DNA from: Blasia pusilla
Taxonomy: Eukaryota > Marchantiophyta > Marchantiopsida > Blasiales
DNA length: 64,000 bases
Direction: 5' to 3'
NCBI GenBank assembly: GCA_050084515.1
Contig: CM114271.1
Coordinates: 21,700,001-21,764,000, forward strand
The notes below the pieces were generated by a model. It was not told where the DNA came from. It worked only from the letters and a program-made list of their open reading frames with translations, and did not search any database. Positions 22,292-34,672 of the stretch are shown here, one piece after another; the stretch's first letter is position 1, and every line of letters starts with the position of its first letter. Both the position numbers and the translations under genes were made by a program.

Positions 22292-23280
22292 TAATTCACA
22301 CACCCTATAAATCACGGAATCTAATATTATGAACTTCCCCGGAATATAAATGATGAAAAGTTTAAAAAAATTGACATCCTTCAAAATGAGATGCCCTAAT
22401 GGAGAATGCATCTAGCGTGCCTCTAGCATAGTGTACCTAACTCACACGCCATAGAAATCATGGAATCTATATTATTATGGGAGATTGATTTATTGATTTG
22501 CAAACACCTCTACGTTTGACATATGACAATTATACAACAAGAAAATTTTTCACATGTTACGGACAATTTTTTTTTACATTATTAATCTCTTTCCTTCATA
22601 GGTTATACATTAACTCTTAAACATTTTTTTACATCCCATGGGCATCTTACTAATATAATAACTTTCTTGAAGTAAGTGAAAAGATTTACGTTGTCCAAAG
22701 GAGACTCCACATTAGAGAATGCGGGTGAATCGTCCGAAACGGAGCGGGACGTAGTTGGTGTGTGTCTAGCATAGTTTTTTGAGACGTCTTATTAGGGTCT
22801 CAGAAACGTATCTTAGACTCCGACGTACGAAACCATAATTCTGTGAATGGCCAAATGCTCTGCTTGCTTGGATGCGGGGTCAACTACTATGGCCCGAACG
22901 TCAAAAACATATTTGTGTGCGTTTAAGTCGCAAGCCCTCCAAGTTACGAAATCTCTCAATATAAACGTTCCTCGGACATAAATGAAAACCGTCTCTATGG
23001 TCAAGAGCTTGAAGGACGTCCAAATGTTACGGCCTCCAAGTGACACGCCCTATTAACGTCTATGTGATGGAAGTTCACGAAGACTATTCCGTCTATCGCC
23101 GTCATCAGGTGAGTGATTGAGACTGGGACGAACGAAAACAGGAAAGACACTTAATTCGAACGTGCTTCTTTGACGGGAACGCAGCCATAACGGACGGACG
23201 GAGTGTCGCAGCGTGTCCGTGTCCTGCGGCGCTGCCGCAAGCTCTGTTACGGTTTCCTTTCAGGACGGCAGATATGTTTC
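22292..23280. repeat. Further MITE-like repeat debris upstream of KCR
   Basis: Contains TGAGATGCCCTAAT (22387), an inverted pair TGAGAC...GGTCTCA (about 22779-22801) and TGACACGCCCTATTA (about 23040), all variants of the same terminal motif. It otherwise holds AT-rich non-coding DNA. From 23090 the composition becomes GC-richer, which may mark the KCR promoter region; no definite TATA box was identified. Confidence 0.4.
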
Positions 23281-23313
23281 GATAATGTTCCTCTTCTTCT
23301 TCGCTGGGTAGAG

Positions 23314-23367
23314 ATGGAAATGTCGTCTTTGCCGAGGTCGCTAGAGGAAGGGAGCGTGGAGGAGTGA
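23314..23367 (+). promoter_or_regulatory. Possible upstream ORF in the KCR leader
   Basis: ATG at 23314 opens a 17-codon frame ending TGA at 23365-23367, 146 nt before the KCR start codon. If the transcript begins upstream of it, this would be a uORF. The transcription start is unknown. Confidence 0.3.
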
Positions 23368-23512
23368 GTGCCTGCGTGTGACTTCGAAGGAGGCAGATTC
23401 TGTAGTAAGCCGTAGAGGAGCGAGGGACGGTGATGTGAAGAGTGCGAAGCCGAGGTTGGAAGGGCAGGGATAAGAGGCGGAGGCTGAGAGTGGTGGGAAG
23501 AGGAAAAACGCG

Positions 23513-26500
23513 ATGGAGGGATCCAGTTCAGAATACGTGGTTTTGTTGATCTTCTCAGCGCTGGGATTTCTGCATGTGTTGCGTGCGGTTTCGCAATTCG
23601 CCAGATGGATTTGGGTAACGTTCTTGAGGCCTGCGAAGAAGCTGTCTAAGTATGGATCATGGGCACTGGTGACTGGCGCAACAGATGGTATCGGACGATC
23701 CATGTGCATGCAGCTGGCGCGTCAAAAAATCAATGTGGTGGTAGTCGGCCGATCTCCTGCGAAAGTTCAAGAAGTGGTGAAGGAGCTGGAGACGAAGCAC
23801 AAAGTGCAAGTGCGATCAGTGGTTGTGGATTTCACCGATGGGGATCTTAATGCTAAGATGACAGCAATTGAAAGCGCCATTACAGGCTTGGAGGTAGGCA
23901 TACTAGTGAACAGCGTCGGGCTTTCATACCCTTACGCTCGTTTCTTCCACGAGGTTGATGCGGAGCTCACTTTCAACCTCATCAGAGTCAACGTCGAAGT
24001 GACGACTCGAATGGTGCAGTTGGTACTTCCTGCCATGCTCAAGCGCAGACGAGGGGCCATTGTCAATGTTGGATCTGGAGCTGCATCGTGTCTTCCCTCA
24101 GATCCTCTATATGCACTTTACGCTGCATCCAAAGCGTATGTTCTTTTCTTTTTGAACTCCATGTCATGTCAGAGATTGAGATGATTTATTGTCTCTGTGC
24201 GTGTTCGTGTGAGAGAGAGTACTTATTAAGTAGTGCCTGTCATATCCTTACGAACATAAACCCGCCCTGGTGGGACGGTGCTAGAAACTGGGATGGGTGT
24301 TGAGAGAGGAAGAAGGTAACGGTACCACATGAGAGGACGGAGACATTTTGATGTAGTGTGAGTGCTCAGCATACATAGCGTTTGTGCGGAGCTTCGAAGT
24401 GTCAACCAAGAGGCTCTTCACAACACTCTCTATCTCACCTGATTGGTATCCCCAATACACGCTACGTACCAGTGCAGCAGCTTTAGGCAGTGAATCTTCA
24501 TTGCTGAATGTGTGGAATAGTTCAAGTGTTATCAGCTTAGCAATATGAGTATATATACGCTCTTGCTCTCTGTTTTGTGAATTTTGTCCAGGAGACCAGG
24601 AAATGACTAGAGGTTTCATCCCCGTCATCACACAAGGTGCAGAATTTTGGATGTGTTCCAATCCTGCTTTTCTTGCGGTTCCAGGGGATTGGCCCCGTCC
24701 TGAATGTGAACTTCAACCGGGTTCCTAAGTGAGGGGTTCCCTGCAATAGTTCTTAAGTTTCCCACGGAGGAAGACATTTTCATGGCTTCCTCCGTGGTGT
24801 TTTGCTGTGAGTGTTTTCCTACTCCTTTGTTTTAATGGTATCAACAAGTGGTTCTCCTCTTGTTCCCACAGTTCAGGCCCTGTAGAGAGGTTGTCCGATT
24901 GGACGGTGCATGGACTCTTGAACTTCTATTGTCGAAAATTTGGCATGCTTTACTGGGCCTCCTTTAGGTCGAAACGGTCCTTATTAACACTTTAGGATAG
25001 CTATCGGAATCCTTTACCTCCGCCACTTCAACTTGGCGATGTCAAGTCTATCCTCTGGGGGCTCTCACACCAATTTTGTGTAGAAGCCCACATCATACTC
25101 ATAATTCTTTCAGCTGCACAGCTTCAAGCCTGTCCCTCTGTTTGGTGTTGTCAATTCCTACTGCTGCACCAAATTCCAGTTAATGATGAATGGTGTGCAG
25201 AATGACAGAGCACTGTGTCATGGGCCTTCTTGAAGTCCAAGAAGAAGTACCAGGTGGGCTTCCCTTCATTTTTTGTACCCTAGAAAATCTGATGGAAGGT
25301 GCAGATGTGATCCGCACATCATATGGACAAAGACAGAAAGAGATTGTACACACTAAGTAGTGACTGTCGTAGCCTTGTGACCTTAGACCCTGCACCCTGG
25401 TTGGATGGTTCTAGAGACGGATGGGTTTAGAGAGAGGAAAGAGACTACTCATTAAGTAGTGCCTGTCGTAGCCTTGTGACCATAGACTCGGCGCCCTGGT
25501 TGGACGGTGCTTGAGACTGGGATGAGTGTAGAGAGAGGAAGAAGTGAAGAAAGTACCATATGAGAGAAGGTTGACACTCTCATATAGTGTGAGTGCTGAC
25601 CAAACAATGTATTGGTGGGGAGCTTCCAAGTGTCAACCAAGAAACTCTTCACCACACCATCTACTTTACCTGATTGGGATCCCCAATAGACTTTACTTAC
25701 CAGTGTAGCAGCTTTGGGCAATGAATCAAGGCTACTGAATGTGTTGAACAATTCTGGTGTTACCAGCTTAGCAATATCAGCATATGCTCTTGCTCTGTGT
25801 GTTGTGAATTTTGTGCAGGAGACCAAGTAATGACTAGAGGCTTCATCTCCATTGTCACACAAGTCGTAAGATTTTAGTTGTGTTCCCATCCTGCTTTTCG
25901 TATGGTTCAAGGAGATTGCCCACTCCTAAACTTGAACTTGAGCGGGGGTTCCCAAGCAAGGGGTTCCCTGCAAATAGTTCTTCAGTTCAGCCTTTTCGGG
26001 ATATACCATCCAAGAGAAAGAGGTCAGACATTTTCATGGCTTCCTCCGTGCTGTTCTGTTGTGAGCGTTTGCTCGCGGCTTTGGTTATGGTATCCACAAA
26101 TGCTTTCTCACCTTGCTCCCACAGTTCAGGCCCTGCTGGGAGCTTGGTTGCTTGCACAATCTCTTGAACCTTTTTTCGTCCAAGATTTGGCCTGCCTTAT
26201 CGGTCTTCTTTGGGTCCAAGTTTTCCCCATCACCTCTTTAGGATAGCGATGGGAGTCAATTGTCTCCAACTGCCTCCACCATTTCAACTTGGCAATGTCA
26301 CGTCTATCCTCCAAGGGGTTCACTCCGAGTTCTGATCTCACACCAACTCTGGGTGTGAGGATGCTGATGTCATACCCCGGAACGCCTTCAGCTGCACAGC
26401 TTCAAGCCTGTCCCTTGTTTGGTGTTGGCAGCCCACACTGCTGCCCCATATTCCAGCGAGGGACAAATGGTAAGCAAAATGACAGAGCGCTTTACTTCTG

Positions 26501-29500
26501 TTGTGATGTCCCGGCAGTGTAGAAATCTTGACAGTCCGTTCACCTTCTTGTAGCCTTTCTCAGTAGTCTTTTTAAAAGGTTGGATGCAGCATGGGGAGTA
26601 TCTGGTAGGTGACCCATCCCGATACTATTCTGGCCCAAAGGCGCTTAACTGCAGAGTTCTGATGGGACCTGGTGTAGTAGCCCTGGTAAGACCGCGACAA
26701 AGAGAGAATGAATCAATGAATTCATTTATTGCCCATGGGGGTTTCTGAGTAAGGATCATGGGACTTTGATTTGTTGAATGTGCAAGAATTGAGCAGGGAG
26801 AGCCCCTACAAAGAGAACCTAATAGGTCTTCTGGTCCTGGTGGTGTTCCCCAGCCTTCACACACACAAGTTTAGAACTTGGCAATCTGAACCTGATTCTG
26901 TAAGTCATGAAGTAAGAGATCTGCGAACTCAAGTCTGATGTACTGATGGTACGTGCACTTAAAGAGAGATTTTTTCATCATCCAGAATTCCTTAGCGACA
27001 ATCCCTACATAATCTGTCCTACATTTTTGGTTTGAGAACTTTCTTTTCTCTAACGCTGTTGAGCCATATCTAAACTAGGCAGTGCATGATAGAGTTTAGT
27101 GGACGTTTTGGCAGAGACGTTAGAAGCCTGTTCAGTAGACTGCTGGGTATTCATGATGGTGCAATAACGTTGCATCCTTTCACCATTTTTCTCACACTGG
27201 CTGCATCCCCTCTCCCATAGCTTTTGGGGCAACCCAGGTAAGAGAGATATAGTTTTGTGCAAAATCTCCATGTGGTCTTTGTTAGGTGCTTGCTAGCAAA
27301 TCATCGACTGAGATTCCCCACTTGTCAAGTCATACACTGCACTCCTGGCACTAGTTTTCGCCCCAGTTATCAGCACTGTCCATGGAAGCTTGGAAGTCTC
27401 GTGCAGAGAGGTGATTAGGACCGTCCTCTGTTGTAGCTTGGTGTTGTTGAAGGATGGTGATCAGGCTTTTGATTGAATGAATCTTTAGAGACAGAGAGAG
27501 ATTGCACTTATTAAGTATTGCCTGTTGTAGCCTTGTGACCATAGATCCCATGCTCTGGTTGGATGGTGCTAGAGAGTGGGATGGGTGTAGAGAGAGGAAG
27601 AAGTGAAGAAGGTACCATATGAGAGGAGGGAGACACTGTCATGTAGTGTGATTGCTGACCATAGAAAGGGTTGGTGCGGAGCGTCCAAGTGTCAACAAGG
27701 AAGATCTTTGCAACCGGGTCCATTTCCTGATTGGGATCCCCAATACACATTACTTACCAGTGCAGAAACTTTGGGACGTGAATTTAGGCTACTGAATGTG
27801 TTCAACAGTTCTGGTTTTACCAGATTAGCAATATCAGCATCTGCCCTTGCTCTGTGTATCATGATTTTTGTGCAGGAGACCAAGTAGTGACTAGAGGTTT
27901 CATCCCCGTCATCACAGAAGGTGCAAGAGTTAGTTGTGTTCCCATCCTGCTTTTCTTATGGTTCAAGAAGATTGCCCCCGTCCTCAACTTGAACTTAAGC
28001 CGAAAATAGTTCTTCAGTTCTGCTTGTTCAGGTTATACAGTCAAGAGAGAGGTCAAACATTTCCATTGCCTCCTCCATGCTGTGCTGTTGTGAGAGTTTG
28101 CCCACTGCTTTGGTTATGGTATCCACCCATGGTTTCCCACAGTCCAGGTCCTGCAGGAAGCTTGGTTGCTTGCACAATCTCAAAACCTCTTCTGTCCAGG
28201 ATTTCGCCTGCTTTGGTTCGTTCTTTTGGTCCAAAGTTTCCCCATTGCCTCTTTATTATAGTGATAGGAATCCATTGCCTCCAGCATTCGGCCACTTCAA
28301 CTTGGCAACGATTCTGGAAAATATCCTCCAGTGTTTCCACTCCAAGTTCTTATCTCACACCAACTCTGGCTGTTCGTGAGGGAGCTGACATCATACCCTG
28401 AGATGCTTCCAGCTGCAACGCTTCAAGCCTCTCCCTTTGTATGGTGTTGCCATCCCACACTGCAGCATCATATTCCAGTGAGGTATGAATGGTATGCAGA
28501 ATGACAGAGTGCTTTACTTCTGATGTGATGTCCCGGCAGTGTAGGAAACTTGACAGTCTGTTCACCTTCTTGTGACCTTTCTCAGTAGGTCTTCTTAATG
28601 TGGGCATCCCACGTGCTGTTTTCTGAGATTTCAATGTCTAGGTAAATGTATGTGGGCACTCAGGTGATCTTCTGTTCACCCCAGTGAGTGCTGGTCCTGG
28701 TCCTGGTCCTTGCTATTGACTATCATCACATCGGACTTCAACACATTCACGTCCATGCCCCCACATGTCACTATCTCTCCTTTCATGGGGTATCTTTTTC
28801 TGAACACTTGAGATTATTCCAAATCACATTGAATCTAGAGCAAACTCTAAATAAAACATCCTCTGCTTGCATGTGAATTGCAAACTTGTTGGACCTCCAA
28901 GTAGAGATTCTATGTGCTGCCCATCCTTAAGATCCTAGTCTGATGTGCACTGCTGGGCTGGGCTAGTTTCACTACATCGGAGAATATGGGTCCGGTTGGT
29001 AAGTCAGCAGCTTTTGTAACAGCTGATTTCCATTACCAGGCAGTCCTGTTTATCTACAGCTGGGGCTTGACCCCCACATGAATTGAATGGGTTCATGATT
29101 ACCATAATGGTGGACTTGACCCAGGAGGTGTTTCTTTAGCATTCCAGCACAGATATCTGCCTTGAATTTGATGACTACTCTAATCAACGTCTGTACTTGT
29201 AATATTATTCCCTTGGCTGAAAAATTCTGTTCTAGACCTCAGGAGTGTATGTGATAATTAGCAGAAAACCAAATGTGAATGCCATTACTAAGTAGGATTT
29301 CCTGTGTCTTTCAGCTCCCTTGAAACTTGTGACTTGTTGGATATTGCTAAATGCGGAACAATCAGTTTCTGTCTGATGGATCGTTTGATTCTGAGAAGTT
29401 GAAATACTCTGAGTGCATGCGAGGAAGCTCAAATGTAGCGCTGACAAAGTGTTTGATTTTGGACAGGTTTGTTGATCAATTTTCTCGGTCTCTTTATGTG

Positions 29501-30028
29501 GAATACAAGCACAGTGGTATTGATGTGCAGTGCCAGGTAAATTCATGAAGTTATTAGGTCTCCTATCATAGTGCTTAGTTTGTATACTGGCTCTGTTTCC
29601 GCATCTATGGCAAGTGGCAGGAATATGAGGATGTCACAGGTAGAGTCAGGGTACCCTGGACTCTACCAAAATCCAGGTAGCCCATATGTAGTTCATTACA
29701 TTCTCTGGACAGGATTGAGGTTTATTTTTTGGGTGTTCCCTTGGTGCTAACTTTGGTTTGTCAACTGCAGGTACCCTTGTATGTCGCAACAAAGATGTCT
29801 AAAATCAGAAAAGCCTCACTTGCTGTTCCCTCTCCAGACACCTATGCCAAAAGTGCTCTTCACTCAATAGGTTATGAACCTAGGTGTACACCTTACTGGG
29901 TACACTCAATGATGTGGTGGCTCATCTGGGTTCTTCCTGAGTCTATCATCGACACTGTCCGGTTAAGGAGCAGCTTGGATGTCAGGAAAAGAGGTCAGGC
30001 TAAGGACACTCGGTACAAGAAGGAGTAA
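23513..30028 (+). CDS. KCR1: Very-long-chain 3-oxoacyl-CoA reductase (beta-ketoacyl reductase), three exons
   Basis: Reduces 3-ketoacyl-CoA in the microsomal fatty-acid elongase at the ER. Exons: 23513-24135, 29467-29536, 29771-30028; introns are GT-AG (GTATGT/ACAG, GTAAAT/GCAG), 5331 and 234 bp. The join gives 316 residues, close to the roughly 318 of plant KCR1. An N-terminal hydrophobic segment (about residues 8-38) is followed by the SDR NADPH loop TGATDGIG (54-61), NSVG (133-136), Asn160, catalytic Ser188, and Tyr203-x3-Lys207 in YAASK. Exon 2 encodes VDQFSRSLYVEYKHSGIDVQ, and exon 3 starts VPLYVATKMSKIRKAS, both diagnostic of plant KCR. The C-terminus RYKKE is dilysine-like, consistent with ER retention. 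The open frame reading past 24135 is intron. All splice phases agree. The gene looks intact. Confidence 0.93.
24225..25330 (-). mobile_element. LINE fragment 1 in KCR intron 1
   Basis: Minus-strand non-LTR retrotransposon sequence. From high to low coordinates it shows reverse transcriptase motif A (FFLDFKKAHDTV, about 25210-25250), a deletion, the thumb-like region, then the C-terminal zinc-binding block CTLCDDGDETSSHFLVSW (about 24590-24650) and a 3' end GGCACTACTTAATAAG near 24225. Frames are broken. Antisense to KCR. Confidence 0.7.
25331..26660 (-). mobile_element. LINE fragment 2 in KCR intron 1
   Basis: Second minus-strand copy. The 3' tail occurs twice (about 25350-25400 and 25455-25510). 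The 152-codon frame 25452-25910 holds the C-terminal zinc block LCDNGDEASSHYLVSCTKF, and 26126-26341 encodes the LGVNPLEDRRDIAKLKWWRQ region. Upstream parts of reverse transcriptase are lost or degraded beyond about 26660. Confidence 0.7.
26661..27499. other. Intronic sequence between LINE fragments
   Basis: Lies inside KCR intron 1. No protein-like frames and no match to the flanking LINE copies were recognised. Confidence 0.4.
27500..28770 (-). mobile_element. LINE fragment 3 in KCR intron 1
   Basis: The longest C-terminal copy. From 28770 downward it reads VLKSDVMIVNS, YLDIEISENSTWDAH, GHKKVNRLSSFLHCRD and LEYDAAVWDGNTIQRERLEA, the typical order after the catalytic core of a non-LTR reverse transcriptase. 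The zinc-binding tail (27690-27890) and the shared 3' end near 27510 follow. Several frameshifts separate the parts. All three copies share orientation, opposite to the host gene. Confidence 0.75.
28771..29466. other. Remainder of KCR intron 1
   Basis: Non-coding sequence leading to the exon 2 acceptor (TTTGGACAG at 29458-29466). The ORFs here are not protein-like. Confidence 0.4.
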
Positions 30029-33000
30029 GTGTACAATGTGGGGACGGAGGCTAATCCACGTGGCTTCTCACTTAGGCTGAGTCAGTCTTGACAAAATCGG
30101 AAAAGAAGTTACACAATGTGAGTGTTAAGATGTGTAGTTGGAATCACTTCGAGCAGGATGTCAAGGCTTGGCTTCATGTAGACCTACTTGGTTCAGAAGA
30201 AACAGGACATCAACAACCCGGTTCAAATGGGAACAAGGCTATTTGAGTTTTCCTGACAACTTTCATCGGTTGTGGGTTTCCTCAGAGTAGTGTAGCTTTC
30301 ATGAAAAGTCTAGAATTCTCCTTTCATGTAGTCCAGATTTCTTGTGTAGTGTAACATGCATTGGTCAACTCAAAACGTTCTTCTAGGTGTGAAGTGTGTT
30401 GCAGTACACGAAAGCAAACCCTAACTCAAGGAAATGAGCTTTCAGATGCGACTCATGACATGATTCCTCAAAGATTTTGGTACTAGTGATCAGTGCAGGT
30501 GGCATTGCATGCATTTTTTTGCTCCGATGTGTCCTTGTTGATTCAAAATAAGGATTGTCTGGCTCAACCTTCCAGAATCTTGCCATCTGCACAGGAAAGT
30601 TTCTACTTCTTGATCTTGATTGCTGAACAACTTGGAAAAAATGTCATCAAGCTTTTTGGTGTTCAGATACTGACAGATCCTCAAGCGCTGTACCAAGTGA
30701 TGATGACCTTGTGTTCTTTTTCACTTTCTCTCCTCCGGCATCGGTGTCCTCGTTTCTGTTCACTGTTCCGATCCAGACTTGGTTTTGCTCCTAGGATTCA
30801 AATCTTCAGACAGACAGACCCCCCAATCACATCCTCTTCTGTAATTCATTTTGCAGTAGAAACCATTTCATCGTTTCCTTAACCCAAAGATGCATCCACA
30901 GTTTGGTTGCAGAGTGCAGGTGGAATATCGTGAGTGATGGGCAGGCAGGCAGTTCGTATCCCGCGAAATTACGTAGGGTCAAGGTGTCGTTGTCCATTTG
31001 AGACCACGCACTATCACCAAAAGGTGTGTCAAGGGCGGGACGAGTTTACCAGTTTTGCTGGTCGTGTTTAGCGGACTCGTACACTGTTTAAGTGAGGCAA
31101 ACGATTTGTTCACGTCCAATGGGTTTGATGACGAAACCTCGGCTTTAAAGGATGACATCTTTCTGGAAACGTGAGGCGGGCGCGAAAGCGACGGAAAAAA
31201 AATGCTCTGAAATTATGGTGTGGTGATTAACCAACAAGCCCCACCAATGGGAACACAATGTATCGGGTTTGATGGTCAATATGCCATAAACCTGAAACGT
31301 AGAGATGTGTTAACCCAAATCACAGTGTCCCATGGAAGGTTTGTTGTTGCTCTGGAAAGTGTAATTATGGAAATTCCTCCGTCGAGAGTTGAGCGTGTCT
31401 CAATGCGTTTTCCCTCGGGGAAATAGTAAGTGATACCATCTTAAAGGAAATCTAAGTGTGAACAAAGCCTGAAAGGTCCAACATTCCTTCCAAAATCCCT
31501 TGTCCTGAGTCGACTCAAAGAACACCTAGGTTAGAAATCACCCGCCACCCAAAAACCAAGATTAAATATGAAATGGACGAAATTAGTGAAACAATTGTGT
31601 ATTGCCATGTCATGGATGGGAGTGGACGGGTTAATCATGTTATCCATAAGTTCAAATTAAATTTTTGTCGTTGTATATAGGAAATATTGTTTTGGTGTCC
31701 AATTGTCACGTGTCAAACATACATGTGTTGCAAATCTCCAATAATAATACAATTCACCGATTTGTCTAGTAATCCTTTAGAGATTCTCTAAAGGTAAACA
31801 TGTCATTCCGGGAAGGAGTAGATCTTGCATACAATTAGTGAAATAATATGATCTTGCATACAATTAGTGAAATTATAAAATACTAACAAGTTTAGAATTT
31901 TGAAACATTATGTGTTGTCTCTATAAGTTCTAGTTTTTTTTTTTCTAGATTATCCACGCGTCCTATGCACGTACGTATTAATTATTTTCTTTTCCACCTC
32001 TCTTGTCTCACTGAGTAATCAATAAATGAATATTCAATGGAATGAAAATAAAAATAATTTTCATGAAAATTAGAATGTCATTTAAAATTAAAAAACATTT
32101 TCGTGCCCAAGTTAGCAACACGAGCATGCTAACTAGTGCGGAACCATGGTCACTGCGAGGTGTGAGGCAAAGACGCCACACGCTCCGGTTGCGATAGGGA
32201 CAACACCTTACGTAATCCCTACTTCATAACAAGACGTGTCATTCAACAACATAATGAACAAGTCAATGCGTGCATGTAGGCTGCGCAAGGCGGTTCCTCA
32301 ACTTACACACATGGAATACGGCCACATTTCACAACACTACAAAGCGAGAAGATTCACGGAGGTCCAAGCGCCCCCTCGTTGTCAACCAGCAAATGGCGAC
32401 CTTCCCTTTGCCTTTCTGACAAAGGGAAGGTCAGTGCAGGGTTCGGGGAGTTTTTTTTGGAATTGTCAGACGATTACTGGTATATCTATTAATGAATCGG
32501 TTTTTATTTTTTTGGTATCGGATGTATCCGAACATACTCTTAATTGCCCAGTATTTTCTGGTATTTTTCTTTCGGATCGGTTTAAATCTGAAAATTTCTT
32601 TTCCTCCTTCCATATATATCCGCCCTTTTTTTTCCTATTCCGGCCAATTTCCCGGCCGAATTTTCCATTTCCGAAAAAATCTTCTGGAAGAAATACAAAC
32701 TGAACACAAAGGAGCAGCCGATGAGAAGCATGCCAATATGGCATGAGAAAATCCAATGAGTGAGGAAAGGGAGTTATGGATGCAACCGGGTAGAGCCACT
32801 GCGGGAGATGTGCGGACCTAACGAAGCTATGGACTGAGCCCAACCGTGGAGGCAACGGAGCTATGCATGTGGAAGTGTATGCATGTGAAAGTGTTGAACT
32901 GCAGCAGATACGTAGCAAAGCTGGGTGTGGAGCCGAGAAGCCTCTTAGTAAAGTAGCAGAGCTACGGAGGTGAAAGCAAGTGAAACCGCTGATTGAAGCT

Positions 33001-33050
33001 ATGGACAAAGTAGAGTTGAGAGGATTTGAAACGTTAGAAAGTGCAGCGGG
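30029..33050. other. KCR downstream region, no second gene recognised
   Basis: 30029-30900 probably holds the KCR 3' untranslated region and flank. 31430-32100 is AT-rich with a short direct repeat (ATGATCTTGCATACAATTAG near 31822 and 31849). 32440-32700 is low-complexity with T-runs. The reverse-strand frame 32466-33008 is Arg/Ser/Phe-rich and lacks motifs, so I do not call it. Confidence 0.4.
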
Positions 33051-33059
33051 AAACTAAGA

Positions 33060-33420
33060 GTACGACGCAAAAATTAGGGAGATTCGGAGTGTGAAGTGCG
33101 GACTCCAGAGCAGCGACACTGCGTTGTACAAATCCGATTCATCCAAATGCAAATCTGAATCCGAATCATCCAAATGAATCCGAATCATCCAAATGCAAAA
33201 GCTAGAGAGCAAAGTGCGGACTCCGGAGCAACAGTACTTCGTGGTGTGGGACTGCGGATCACGAGTCATTAGAATGCAAAAGCAAGGAAGAGAGCGAAGT
33301 GTGGAAAGAAAGTGATCAGAAATGATCCGAATGCAAAAGCAAAAATGGCTTGGAGAGCCTCTGGGTGGAGTCTCCATCCAACAGCCAGGCCCGTAGCTCA
33401 GGATGGGTTGGTGCCAAGCC
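33060..33420. repeat. Short interspersed direct repeats
   Basis: The motif AATCCGAATCATCCAAATG occurs in neighbouring copies around 33150-33200, within longer repeats bounded by GTGCGGACTCC (33099 and 33219). Non-coding. Confidence 0.55.
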
Positions 33421-33935
33421 ATCATCCAATCCCCATCGGACTACTCACATTACTATTCTAATTTGGAAATGAGGGCACCATTTGCACCTGAACCACTGAG
33501 ATTTAGCAGTCTCCCCAAGGCGATCCAACCATACGTCACAACAACCAATCATGTACGAGCATCGGTTTTCCAACACTCCGGAAGTCACTCGATCATATTC
33601 CGCTCATTGGAAATACCATCCCAGCCTTAAACCGACAGTCCTGTTTGGACATGGACACTTACAGGTTACTTCCAGCCAGATACCTGTCCTCTACCGACAT
33701 CACTCATGTATGCCAATCAAATGCCGAAATGCTCCTAGAGTCTCTCGGAAACCCTGCCGGCAAACTGAAATAGTGAAGGGTAAATTAAAAAAACAGCCGG
33801 CCAAGGTTACTCGCAACCCCGGATCTCCCCGAACATTGGGTCAATGTCGAGAGTTTCAAAGGTAGCTGTCGTCAGTGTCGAGAGTAAGAACGTGTCCGAA
33901 AGCGAATCGTTTTCCCCACCGCCCTCTTAACTCTG

Positions 33936-33979
33936 CACCTTTCAATCCACGTCCATAATCGGACGTGGATTGAAAGGTG
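33936..33979. repeat. Perfect 19-bp hairpin
   Basis: Left arm CACCTTTCAATCCACGTCC (33936-33954), loop ATAATC, exact reverse complement at 33961-33979. It stands alone with no obvious transposon ends, so it could be a small foldback element or a structured RNA. It is not followed by a T-run. Confidence 0.8.
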
Positions 33980-34672
33980 AAAAGTTACTTCCAATTTAGC
34001 CATCGCTCAACTTCCAATCTCCACAACTATCCGAGACACCCAAACTGAAAGACCATTCGCGAAGCCCATCATGTCATCCTTTTGTCCTTCTGGAAAGGTT
34101 AGAAAACCCTGTTCATGATTTTGATTCATGAGTAATTATCAAAGACTTGGGCTCGTGACTAATCGCGAGAACTCGGCCTCGTTCATGCATTTATTCACTT
34201 TCATAATGTTGGCCTACTACCACCGAACGAAACTTGCGAGAGTAGTTTTGTGTTCGGGACTAGTATTATCATCTTGAGGCGTTCCCGTAAGCCTCGACCT
34301 GCACTACCACAGTTAAACTATAAACTATACATGGTTCGTAGTCATTAGGGAGGGTCATTTTATCAGATATCCGGAATCGCCCACACTACTTCCGCAAGAG
34401 GAGGGGGAAGGAAAACCTACTTCTACCCTAAACAACACATGGTGCAGGTGGTCAAGGTCTACAGGAGCCCCCACTACCTACACACAAGACGAAGACAAAG
34501 ACTTGAATTGCTCAGCCATGTCAATGGGCAATAAGATACATGAGTGAGGAATTCAGGTAAAGCATGTAAATACTGCAAAGATAATCACCCTAAACTCTGT
34601 AAGAGAAATCATTCCAGAAGGAAGCAAGGTACCAATAAATACCCCGGGCTAAATTCAGAAGCGCCATGGAAC
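33980..34672. other. No gene recognised
   Basis: Mixed-composition DNA. The 67-codon frame at 34544-34747 plus is antisense to the exon described next and has no motif of its own. Confidence 0.35.

Noticed and set aside
23513-24184. KCR as a 223-residue intronless truncated protein
   Set aside because: The frame past 24135 reads through a GTATGT donor into intron sequence. The missing C-terminus is found in exons at 29467 and 29771 with matching phases.
32466-33008. 180-codon reverse ORF
   Set aside because: Low-complexity Ser/Arg/Phe/Lys sequence antisense to T-rich DNA, without domain, splice or homology support.
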